Below are positions 1 to 5,219 of a stretch of 5,854 bases of DNA, one piece after another. The notes below the pieces were generated by a model. That model was not told the DNA's origin and did no database searches. It worked only from the letters and a program-made list of their open reading frames with translations. Position 1 is the stretch's first letter. Each line of letters starts with the position of its first letter. Source of the stretch: Deltaproteobacteria bacterium (lineage in GTDB: Bacteria > Desulfobacterota > DSM-4660 > Desulfatiglandales > HGW-15); the NCBI GenBank assembly GCA_020342025.1, contig CP070840.1, positions 805,482 through 811,335 of the forward strand, given 5' to 3'. The position numbers were made by a program, and so were the translations under genes.

Positions 1-22
1 GAAATTTCTCGATATAGGCCAT
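1..22 (-). CDS. start of an unidentified gene, cut by the window edge
   Basis: Only seven codons are visible (M-A-Y-I-E-K-F), too few to identify. The call rests on a clear Shine-Dalgarno sequence, GGAGG on the minus strand at 32-28, five bases before the ATG at 22-20. The ATG lies 39 bases after the stop of the selenoprotein gene at 62-379, with no terminator-like hairpin between them, so co-transcription is likely. A second ATG at 26-24 is only one base from the GGAGG and is a poorer start. No function can be inferred. Confidence 0.45.
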
Positions 23-61
23 TCATTCCTCCGCACGATTATTTGCAAATGGGTTTGAACT

Positions 62-379
62 TCATCTTTTGAGTAAACGACCAAGGATTCCCTTTTTTTG
101 TGGCTCGGGCGGTGGGAGTCCCAGGTGATTACAGATGGCTGTCTCCAGATTTTCCTCTGAAATGTCAGATCCTTCGGCCACGATCTCTTCACCCACCATA
201 ACGGCCGGGGCCACGGGAAGATCCAGTTCAAAATACTCATCCGTCATGTAATCTTCCCTCGGCTTGGAAATGGTCTCCATCTCAATGTCATATTTTTCGC
301 CCAACCTGGGCATTATCTTCTCAAAGTGCTTTCACGGGTTCCCTCTGGGTTCGTTCATGAAAAATCTCACTTTCAACAT
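62..379 (-). CDS. thioredoxin/glutaredoxin-fold selenoprotein with in-frame UGA at codon 16 (105 aa)
   Basis: A conventional call starts at Met 313 and gives 83 residues, but the frame continues upstream through a single UGA (334-332) to an ATG at 379-377. That ATG sits five bases after a strong AGGAGG (390-385). The added 22 codons supply the missing first beta strand (MLKVRFF) and the start of the first helix, with UGA in N-P-U-K-H-F, where a thioredoxin-fold protein carries its catalytic Cys. The rest fits the fold: helix to about residue 33, strand DIEMETI, then V-A-P with a probable cis-proline at residue 58, strand AVMV and a final helix. A SECIS-like hairpin lies 25 nt after the UGA (loop distance). 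The site is monothiol-like: the +3 residue is Phe, and the only Cys is residue 83. No signal peptide is seen, so it is probably cytosolic. It lies downstream of the rhodanese-DsbD selenoprotein gene. The family is not one I can name; its partner is unknown. A pseudogene is unlikely because the upstream part has both ribosome binding site and fold continuity. Confidence 0.85.
299..311 (-). promoter_or_regulatory. bacterial SECIS-like hairpin for the codon-16 UGA
   Basis: On the minus strand the sequence GCCCAGGUUGGGC folds into a perfect 5-bp stem with a GGU loop; a flanking U-G wobble adds a sixth pair. It begins 20 nt after the UGA at 334-332, and the apical loop begins 25 nt after it. Known bacterial SECIS elements have the loop roughly 16-37 nt from the UGA, with a G among its first two bases; both conditions are met here. 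The hairpin lies inside the coding sequence, as expected for a SelB-binding element. Confidence 0.75.
332..334 (-). other. in-frame UGA, predicted selenocysteine codon (Sec16)
   Basis: TCA on the plus strand is UGA in the mRNA. It lies in frame between an ATG with a strong ribosome binding site and 89 further sense codons, at the active-site position of a thioredoxin-like fold and followed by a SECIS-like hairpin. UGA also ends other genes in the window (for example DUF1638 at 3462-3464), so wholesale stop-codon reassignment is not the explanation. Confidence 0.82.
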
Positions 380-392
380 TGTCTCCTCCTCT

Positions 393-682
393 CCTTGAAA
401 AGAATTAGCCACAGACCCACACAGACACTCACAGACAGAAATTTTGATCTCCCTAGAATCAGGATTAGCTAGATCAAATCAGATTTGCTTAACATTACGG
501 GAGAAAGGCACAAAGGTGAAAAATGAACGAGTTCATTGTTCACCCTAGGGCCTTCTCCTAAAGTGCAATCCCTGAAGAGGGATTGAACCCGCTACGCGGG
601 AATGTTAAGCAGTTTTCCAGGACTTTTCCTACAGAACGATATTTAGCGTCTGTGTTTTTCCGCGTGAGTCCGCGGTTTCAAA
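393..682. repeat. palindromic intergenic element flanked by diverged inverted repeats
   Basis: This gap has no credible gene. The outer arms are 409-437 and 647-675, which match as inverted repeats at 20 of 29 positions; six of the nine differences are transitions, and both arms carry the CACAGAC-type periodic motif. Inside lies an exact 11-bp inverted repeat, TGCTTAACATT (486-496), with its complement at 601-611. It encloses a long imperfect hairpin (about 499-559) centred on AATGAACGAGTTCATT (522-537), a perfect 8-bp hairpin with a GAAG loop (566-585) and a perfect 5-bp hairpin CCCGC-TAC-GCGGG (588-600). The layout is a closed multi-branch structure. It could be a non-autonomous mobile repeat, a structured RNA, or a leader or processing element of the downstream selenoprotein mRNA. 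No transposase is present and no target duplication is obvious. Confidence 0.6.
486..611. other. multi-branch palindromic core (possible structured RNA)
   Basis: The closing stem pairs 486-496 with 601-611 (11 perfect pairs). Branch one pairs GGTGAA (515-520) and AATGAAC (522-528) with GTTCATT (531-537) and TTCACC (539-544). It continues after an internal loop with AAGGC (505-509) against GCCTT (550-554), and after one bulged A with GGAG (500-503) against CTCC (555-558). Branches two and three are the hairpins at 566-585 and 588-600. The palindromes are compatible with transcription from either strand; flanking genes would transcribe the minus strand. It does not resemble tRNA-Sec or another RNA family I recognise. 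Confidence 0.5.
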
Positions 683-690
683 TAAGGGAC

Positions 691-2424
691 CTATTTTCTG
701 AGCTCGACCATGCGAATCAAGAACTGATCTGCCGGGAGGAAATCCACCAGGCGCAGGTCACGCCGTTCATCTCCCTGGCGATCCAAAAACACAACGGTAG
801 GCACCCCTTTAATCCCATATTGACGCAACAGGGCTTCATGGACCGGATTCCCTTTTCTGGTTAGGTCCACCTTGATCATGACAAAATCGCGCTTGGCCTG
901 ATGAACGATTTGAGGGTCGTGAAAGGTCACCTCATCCAGTTCTCGACAGGGCGCGCACCAGTCTGCATAGAAATCGATAATGGCTGGTTTTCCTGATTGC
1001 CGTGCCTCAGAGAGTAGCTGATCAGAATAGGGCCGCCAGGCCACGCCAGGGCCTTTCATCACCCATGAACTGGTGAGGAAAGCGGCCATGACCAGGCCAC
1101 CCAACAAAACAGCAGATCTGAGCCACTCAAAGGCTCGAAAACTGGCCCTTGACCTGCTAACCCACCCAAGATGAAGTCCCGCAGCCAAAGCCACGCCTGC
1201 CAAAAGGAAGATGCCTGCGCTCTTGGGCAAAATGGGTCGAACAAAATAGGCCGCCATCCCCACCAGGACCCAGCCCATGAGCTTTCTCACCCACAGCATC
1301 CACTCGCCTGATCGAGGAAGTTTCTCTAATAGCCCTGAGAAAAGGGCCAGAATAAAGAGCGGCAAGCCCATACCGAGGCTCAAGGTAAAAAAGAGCAAGA
1401 AACCCAGATATGGGCTACCCAGGCTGCCCACCCAGGTGAGCAATCCCAGAATAAATGGGCCGATGCAGGCTGAGGCGACGACGCCCAAAGTCAGGCCCAT
1501 GAAAAGGCTCCCAAAGTAACCCGCATATGATTTTGACGCGGCCTGAGTCAACCCGCTTGGCAGGCGCAATTCCCATAAACCAAAAAGACTCGTGGCAAAA
1601 AAGAGCAAAATGGCGGCCACCAGAGTAAGCACAATGGGATTCTGGAGCAAGACGCCCATGAGCCCCCCGGTCAGTGCGGCAATCACACCAAGCACAGAAT
1701 TGGTTAGCGATAATCCAGCAATATACAATAATCCGTGGCCAACCAGTTTGCCTCTCCCCTTCCCGCTCCTGCCCCCAAAATAGGAGACCGTAATGGGAAT
1801 TAAAGGATAGACGCAGGGCGTCAGGTTCAAGGCTATACCGCCCGCAAAGATGCCCAAAAGTGTCCAGATCATGGCCCAGCCGTAGAGGGGCCCGGCCTTC
1901 TTGGGCTCAGGGGCCATTTGAGAGAGTCCCGCCGGGGCACTATCTACGGGAAGGCCTTTGGCGTGCCATTCAGGATATCCCTTGGGATCGCGGTAGACCC
2001 TTATGTAACCCAGTTTTACGGCCACCCGGGCCGCCGAGTCGCTGCGGACTCACGCGAGTCCTGCTCAGTAGAACACAATCAAGCGATCCTTATCACGGCC
2101 AAGGAATGTCTCAAGCTCGCCCTTTTTTGTCCATCGGGACAACCAGGTGGGTTCTATGGGGAAGTTTGCGGCGCCTTTAATGTGTCCGGTCCGGTACTCC
2201 CACTCCTGGCGTGTGTCCACCAGAAAAAGGTTTCCGGGGTCTTCGTTGTAACGCTTCCATAGCTCCTCTGTACTGATAAGCTGGTATCCCCCGTGCCTCG
2301 CTTCAGCGACCACATCATCCCAGGTGGCCTCTTTCGGAGCTACCGTGCGGCTGGTATACCACTGAACGCCAACCGTGATAACTATGGCCAGAAAAGCTAA
2401 AAGGGCTCTTTCAGCATGTCTCAT
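691..2424 (-). CDS. rhodanese-DsbD-thioredoxin fusion selenoprotein with two in-frame UGA codons (577 aa)
   Basis: Predicted membrane protein moving reductant across the inner membrane, with a sulfurtransferase-like domain at the front. Order (ATG-2424 numbering): an N-terminal hydrophobic anchor (about 6-23); a rhodanese domain (about 48-160) with FLVDTRQEWEYRTGHIKGAANFP; the active loop F-Y-U-A-G-L-A-U-V-R-S (Sec120, Sec125); then LGYIRVYRDPKGYPEW. About eight membrane helices follow (181-455), with the DsbD/CcdA motif T-P-C-V-Y-P (Cys204) and A-C-I-G-P (Cys320). A C-terminal thioredoxin domain has W-C-A-P-C (Cys490, Cys493) and V-P-T (Pro552). In rhodaneses of this type the loop is usually C-x-G-x-x-C, so each UGA replaces a conserved Cys. 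The usual N-terminal DsbD alpha domain is absent; the rhodanese takes its place. The ATG at 2424 has AGGGGAG five bases upstream; a TTG three bases earlier is too close to it. It ends in TAG at 693-691. Standard calling splits it at 2065 and starts DsbD at a GTG (2025) inside the rhodanese domain. Two independent nonsense mutations landing on exactly these positions seem much less likely than recoding. Confidence 0.88.
2018..2034 (-). promoter_or_regulatory. SECIS-like hairpin serving UGA at 2052-2050
   Basis: In the mRNA, GCGGCC (2034-2029) pairs with GGCCGU (2023-2018): five Watson-Crick pairs plus a G-U wobble, around the loop CGGGU (2028-2024). The loop starts 21 nt after the second UGA, and its second base is G. 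The GCG at 2034-2032 is shared with the extended stem of the preceding hairpin, so the two folds would have to form one after the other or with shortened stems. Confidence 0.6.
2032..2056 (-). promoter_or_regulatory. SECIS-like hairpin serving UGA at 2067-2065
   Basis: In the mRNA, UGAGUC (2052-2047) pairs with GACUCG (2040-2035), with one U-G wobble, around the loop CGCAGC (2046-2041). With one bulged G, CGC (2056-2054) pairs with GCG (2034-2032) to lengthen the stem. The loop starts 18 nt after the first UGA and has G as its second base, which fits bacterial SECIS rules. The second UGA forms part of the 5' arm. A competing fold, GGACUC-GCGU-GAGUCC (2061-2046), is also possible but places its loop only 9 nt from the UGA. 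Confidence 0.6.
2050..2052 (-). other. in-frame UGA, predicted selenocysteine codon (Sec125)
   Basis: This UGA lies five codons after the first, at the second Cys of the C-x-G-x-x-C rhodanese loop. It is followed by V-R-S-D-S-A-A, which is typical of the region after that Cys. It has its own SECIS-like hairpin with a loop 21 nt downstream, and it is itself part of the stem of the hairpin assigned to the first UGA. Confidence 0.82.
2065..2067 (-). other. in-frame UGA, predicted selenocysteine codon (Sec120)
   Basis: This UGA follows L-I-V-F-Y, where rhodaneses carry the persulfide-forming catalytic Cys. The frame stays open on both sides and coding resumes with a rhodanese sequence (R-S-D-S-A-A-R then L-G-Y). 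A hairpin with its loop 18 nt downstream is a plausible SECIS element. Confidence 0.85.
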
Positions 2425-2601
2425 CAATGCTCCCCTACATGGCTCCCCATTAGGTGTTTAGAGTGCTGCCACATGCGATACCCTTCCAAAAGTGAACAAG
2501 GTTTTTCCATAACGGGTTTATTATGGCGCTTTTTGGCAATCAAGGCTCTCAAGCCAGTCACCGGTTGTTAGTATATGTTATTATCCTTGTGCTAAAGTAT
2601 A

Positions 2602-2630
2602 TACATATAAGGAAAGGTTCTCTTCGTCAA
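2602..2630 (-). promoter_or_regulatory. possible sigma70-type promoter for the rhodanese-DsbD gene
   Basis: On the minus strand TTGACG (2630-2625) and TATGTA (2607-2602) are separated by exactly 17 bases. The -35 is close to consensus and the -10 matches four of six positions. It would give a leader of about 170 nt before the ATG at 2424. The region is shared with the divergent DUF1638 gene, for which I could not find an equally good promoter. Confidence 0.4.
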
Positions 2631-2696
2631 TGACAACACGATCAGGATGAGATATTATGACAAATTTGGCGGAAATCCCCATAAGGAGAAATTTAT

Positions 2697-3464
2697 ATGG
2701 CGGTGCTGGGTATTCTGACCTGCGAAATTTTGGAACTGGAATTTGCTCATCTACTCTTTAGGGATACCGAGGTCGCACGGATTACAGTCCTTGAGGATAG
2801 CCGATCCGCTCGCTTGATAGAAGCACTCGGGTCAGAAGGCGCTGAAAACCTAAGGCGAATCCATGACATAACAGCCTTCAACCCCAACCCTTCGAGCCAC
2901 CTGGAGGTGTTAATTAGGGTGCTTGAGCTGGCGCTTCACAACAGGAAAAAGACCCTGCAACAAGGATTGGTGGAGGCGGCTTGCGAAATGAGCCCTCACG
3001 TGGATGCATTGCTCCTTGGATATGGTTTGTGTGGCAATGCCCTTGAAAGCCCGGAGGCATTGCTATCGGAGGCTGGCCTACCCATCTTTATCCCCATGGA
3101 TGAAGACCACCCCGTAGACGACTGTGTGGGTCTAATCATAGGGGGCCGTGAATGTTACTATGGCGAGCTGTGTGATGTTGCGGGAACCTTCTTCATGATC
3201 CCGGGCTGGTCGGTCCATTGGAAGCGTATGTTCGAGCGGGAATTTGGCAACATCAGCGTGGACATGGCCAAACGCCTGTTCAAACATTACGAGCGGTCAC
3301 TTCTCATTTCCACACCCATTATGCCCGCAGATGAAATGAGCCGAAATGTTAAGAAATTTAATGAGTTGTTTGGATTTCGTGAAGAAGCGCGTGAAGGGAC
3401 GCTGCGCATTTTGAATGATACATGGGGGAAGGCCAAAAACTTTTTGCATTTGAAAATCCCATGA
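2697..3464 (+). CDS. DUF1638 family protein (255 aa)
   Basis: The protein has the hallmarks of DUF1638, a family of unknown biochemical role common in methanogens, acetogens and deltaproteobacteria and often found near corrinoid or methylamine metabolism genes. Visible features: an N-terminal strand with a Cys (V-L-G-I-L-T-C-E, Cys9), the motif A-L-L-L-G-Y-G-L-C-G-N (Cys112), the segment H-P-V-D-D-C-V-G-L-I-I-G-G (about 138-150, Cys143), then C-Y-Y-G-E-L-C (Cys153, Cys159) and the aromatic P-G-W-S-V-H-W. The conserved Cys, Asp and His suggest metal or cofactor binding, but that is inference. There is no signal peptide or membrane helix, so it is cytoplasmic. AAGGAG lies eight bases before the ATG, which supports the start. 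It is divergent from the rhodanese-DsbD gene and has no same-strand neighbour close by, so no pathway can be read from context. All Cys codons are ordinary and it ends in UGA. Confidence 0.8.
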   Translation: MAVLGILTCEILELEFAHLLFRDTEVARITVLEDSRSARLIEALGSEGAENLRRIHDITAFNPNPSSHLEVLIRVLELALHNRKKTLQQGLVEAACEMSPHVDALLLGYGLCGNALESPEALLSEAGLPIFIPMDEDHPVDDCVGLIIGGRECYYGELCDVAGTFFMIPGWSVHWKRMFEREFGNISVDMAKRLFKHYERSLLISTPIMPADEMSRNVKKFNELFGFREEAREGTLRILNDTWGKAKNFLHLKIP

Positions 3465-3474
3465 GCCTGAAGGC

Positions 3475-3497
3475 CCCCACTTCCCAATTAGGTGGGG
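3475..3497 (+). terminator. hairpin after the DUF1638 gene (possible terminator)
   Basis: CCCCAC (3475-3480) pairs perfectly with GTGGGG (3492-3497) around an 11-base loop, starting ten bases after the stop. There is no U-run after it, so it is a weak candidate for intrinsic termination and may only protect the 3' end. Confidence 0.35.
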
Positions 3498-3655
3498 ATT
3501 CGGTACCAATCCACCACCAACGAGAAGCGCGAAGCTCTGATATGGATTTCCTTGACCTTATAAGCCTCTTATCGTTCGACCAATTACAGGCTTTCCCTTC
3601 GATTAGTTAACCTGTATCAGTTGTAACAGACTTGCATATTTCAGTATATTAATGA

Positions 3656-3985
3656 TTAAAAAAATCGAAATTCCAGATAGGTAAAAAGGATAAAAAGAGA
3701 AGTCCCTAAAGAGACGACACCTGTTATGATTGCTCCATCTCGTCTAGCCTTTTCGTTGCTGTACATGGCAACTACACCACCTAATATCGCCATAGCAAAT
3801 GTTACCAGGCAGCTCATTTGATAAAGGACTTTAGCATTCTCAGTAACCAGTAGGAAAAAAGAGACTAAAAATACAATTCCAACAATCGCAGCCATTGTTT
3901 GTTTATCTCTATTCTTGTTGAAGATTACGCCCAATCCGCCAACCACAGCCAAAACAAAAGAAGCGATGGCAATCAAATCCCGCAC
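3656..3985 (-). CDS. small four-helix hypothetical membrane protein (109 aa)
   Basis: I do not recognise the family. Nearly the whole length is hydrophobic, with helices at about 4-22, 32-48, 54-74 and 84-105. They are separated by short charged loops (N-K-N-R-D-K, T-E-N-A-K, S-N-E-K-A-R-R-D), the pattern of a real integral membrane protein. The start is GTG at 3985-3983, preceded by AAGGGGA about nine bases upstream. It stands alone between an opposite-strand DUF1638 gene and an opposite-strand cytochrome gene, and the local sequence looks more AT-rich than the left part of the window. Possible roles (small transport subunit, stress membrane protein) cannot be distinguished. Confidence 0.6.
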   Translation of the reverse strand: MRDLIAIASFVLAVVGGLGVIFNKNRDKQTMAAIVGIVFLVSFFLLVTENAKVLYQMSCLVTFAMAILGGVVAMYSNEKARRDGAIITGVVSLGTSLFILFTYLEFRFF

Positions 3986-4062
3986 TTTATCAATTCCCCT
4001 TTCAGCTCTAAATGCCTTGAGAAAATCGCTTTTTAATTTGCATTAGTTAATCATATTATGGA

Positions 4063-4075
4063 CTTGAATTTCAAG
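4063..4075. promoter_or_regulatory. 13-bp palindrome upstream of the small membrane protein gene
   Basis: CTTGAATTTCAAG is a perfect inverted repeat (6+1+6) about 80 bases upstream of the GTG start at 3985. On the minus strand it includes TTGAAA, a possible -35, but I see no convincing -10 at 16-18 bases. An operator is possible; chance occurrence in AT-rich DNA cannot be excluded. Confidence 0.2.
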
Positions 4076-4176
4076 ACTATTCATAGCATGACCCTAATCT
4101 CCATAACTAAAAATCAATTTGTGGACGTGACCTATGGTTTTCCGGCATCATTATTCGCTGACAATCGCAAAAGAGA

Positions 4177-4206
4177 TTGAATCTGTGGGAAAGGTTTGTC
4201 TATAAT
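4177..4206 (+). promoter_or_regulatory. probable sigma70-type promoter for the cytochrome gene
   Basis: TTGAAT (4177-4182) and a perfect TATAAT (4201-4206) are separated by 18 bases. This predicts a transcript start near 4213 and a leader of about 145 nt before the cytochrome ATG at 4357. The leader contains the hairpin CCCC-TAAAAGC-GGGG (4259-4273) and the first copy of a 24-nt repeat. Confidence 0.5.
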
Positions 4207-4279
4207 GCCTATTTTTCATAAACTTGAAGCCGCGCACCTGGCTATATTTTGTATGTATCCCCTAAAAGCGGGGAAGGAC

Positions 4280-4303
4280 TTTGGCAAGAGGTCTTCACTT
4301 TTT
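4280..4303 (+). repeat. 24-nt direct repeat, copy 1 (upstream of the cytochrome gene)
   Basis: This copy matches 5124-5147 at 19 of 24 positions, with every difference a transition. It begins TTTGGC and contains TCTTCACTTTT. AGGTC before the CTTCACTT segment pairs with GACCT after it, so the 3' half and its flank form a small 5-bp hairpin (about 4289-4308). Confidence 0.5.
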
Positions 4304-4356
4304 GACCTATGCGAGTCACCAGCCATATCACTCACAGTCTAAAATGGATAAAAAAT

Positions 4357-5004
4357 ATGAATAGGATAAAAAACTGGATCATTTTTGGGCTGGTTCTTTT
4401 TCTCATGACAAATGGGGTTTTCTATGCCGCCTTAGCTGACCACGACGAAAACAAAGAAAAGAGGTGGTATCAAAAGATCTTCGATTGGGATGACGACGAT
4501 CATGACGATGATGATCATGATAGAGGAAATAAAAAGAGACGGTATCGAAAAAGGGACCGGAATGAGTCCGAGCATTATGGGAAGGGCTATTTAACACCAG
4601 TAAATAACCCAACCTATTCAGAGCAATGCGGCGCTTGCCATTTCGCATATCAGCCCGAGTTGTTACCCTCCGGTTCTTGGGAAAAAATCTTAGCTGGCCT
4701 TGATGATCATTTCGGCGAATTTATTGAACTTGATCCAGGTTCAAACAAGATCATTGCCGAATATCTTAGAGTGAATGCCGCAGAACATTCTTCGGCAAAA
4801 CGGGCGGTAAAGATCATGAGAAGCCTGGGAAATCAAACACCCCTGAGGATTACCCAGATCCCTTATATTCAGGAAAAACACCATGAAATCCCCCCAGAAG
4901 TATTCAAACGCGCTTCCGTCGGTTCGCTTTCTAATTGTTCTGCATGCCATAAGACAGCCGAAAGGGGAATCTACGACGATGATTCTGTTGCCATTCCGCG
5001 GTGA
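4357..5004 (+). CDS. secreted diheme cytochrome c, DHC-like (215 aa)
   Basis: Predicted periplasmic electron carrier with two covalently bound c-type hemes. From the ATG at 4357 it has a classic signal peptide (N-R-I-K-N then a hydrophobic stretch) with likely cleavage after A-L-A at residue 27. Next comes an unusual Asp/His-rich run (about 44-55) and a basic run (R-G-N-K-K-R-R-Y-R-K-R-D-R). Then follow the conserved Y-S-E-Q-C-G-A-C-H-F-A-Y-Q-P-E-L-L-P with heme 1 (Cys91, Cys94, His95), S-W-E-K-I-L-A-G-L-D-D-H-F-G, a run near E-Y-L-R-V-N-A-A, and C-S-A-C-H with heme 2 (Cys194, Cys197, His198), ending in V-A-I-P. This order matches the diheme cytochrome c (DHC) family, which often works with a membrane cytochrome b; no such gene lies in the window. 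The in-frame ATG at 4309 would put 16 residues before the signal peptide and has no ribosome binding site, so 4357 is preferred, although its own site (TGGA, eight bases upstream) is weak. Confidence 0.8.
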   Translation: MNRIKNWIIFGLVLFLMTNGVFYAALADHDENKEKRWYQKIFDWDDDDHDDDDHDRGNKKRRYRKRDRNESEHYGKGYLTPVNNPTYSEQCGACHFAYQPELLPSGSWEKILAGLDDHFGEFIELDPGSNKIIAEYLRVNAAEHSSAKRAVKIMRSLGNQTPLRITQIPYIQEKHHEIPPEVFKRASVGSLSNCSACHKTAERGIYDDDSVAIPR

Positions 5005-5123
5005 CCTCGAGAAACCAGACGCTGCTTAGATTCCCTCTCTGAACACTGAAAATGAAAAAGCCGAAAAACTTTGGATTACCAAATCAATAATTGAATGAAT
5101 TGTGATTCAGCCAGATTCAAGGA

Positions 5124-5147
5124 TTTGGCGAGGAATCTTCACTTTTC
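5124..5147 (+). repeat. 24-nt direct repeat, copy 2 (downstream of the cytochrome gene)
   Basis: This copy matches 4280-4303 at 19 of 24 positions, and all five changes are transitions. As in copy 1, bases around the TTCACTTTT loop can pair, here AATC (5134-5137) with GATT (5148-5151). The stem differs in sequence from copy 1 but is still complementary. Confidence 0.5.
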
Positions 5148-5219
5148 GATTGAATAAGCGGACCCCAATAAATCGTGTTGGTCCTATATCCCCTTGAACC
5201 CATCATCTCTAATCCAAGA

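Noticed and set aside
62..64. Terminal UGA of the small selenoprotein as another Sec codon
   Set aside because: Only twelve codons would follow before the next stop, and they overlap the ribosome binding site of the next gene. The protein ends naturally in a basic K-R tail.
486..611. tRNA-Sec or another tRNA in the structured gap
   Set aside because: The GGATTGAACCC piece faintly recalls a T-arm, but there is no acceptor stem, D-arm or UCA anticodon loop in the right arrangement, and the hairpins do not form a tRNA cloverleaf.
583..864. Plus-strand reading frame of 93 codons
   Set aside because: It starts inside the palindromic element and overlaps the 3' end of the DsbD thioredoxin domain on the opposite strand. 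It has no ribosome binding site and its product has no recognisable features.
691..2025. Separate DsbD gene starting at GTG 2025, with an independent truncated rhodanese gene ending at 2065
   Set aside because: The GTG lies inside the rhodanese domain, so the first residues of the supposed DsbD are the rhodanese C-terminus. The frame is continuous and both stops sit at conserved Cys positions. A split or decayed gene explains this less well than Sec recoding.
2050..2067. Pseudogene or sequencing error causing two nonsense codons
   Set aside because: There is no frameshift and no other stop in 578 codons. Both TGAs fall on Cys positions (one base from TGT/TGC), each has a SECIS-like hairpin, and the neighbouring gene shows the same pattern. 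Re-sequencing would settle it.
1860..2262. Two overlapping plus-strand frames antisense to the rhodanese region
   Set aside because: They are shadows of the minus-strand fusion gene; composition and lack of a start signal argue against coding.
2523..2537. Sigma54-type promoter (TGGCGC...GGCA)
   Set aside because: The spacing between the GG and GC elements is one base too short, and the -12 element lacks the TTGC form.
4309..4356. Longer start for the cytochrome gene at the ATG at 4309
   Set aside because: It adds 16 residues before a standard signal peptide, has no Shine-Dalgarno sequence, and its codons overlap the hairpin of the 24-nt repeat.
5002..5004. Stop UGA of the cytochrome gene as a further selenocysteine codon
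   Set aside because: The protein is already complete at the usual V-A-I-P end of the family, and what follows is a short unrelated run to the next stop with no SECIS-like hairpin noticed.
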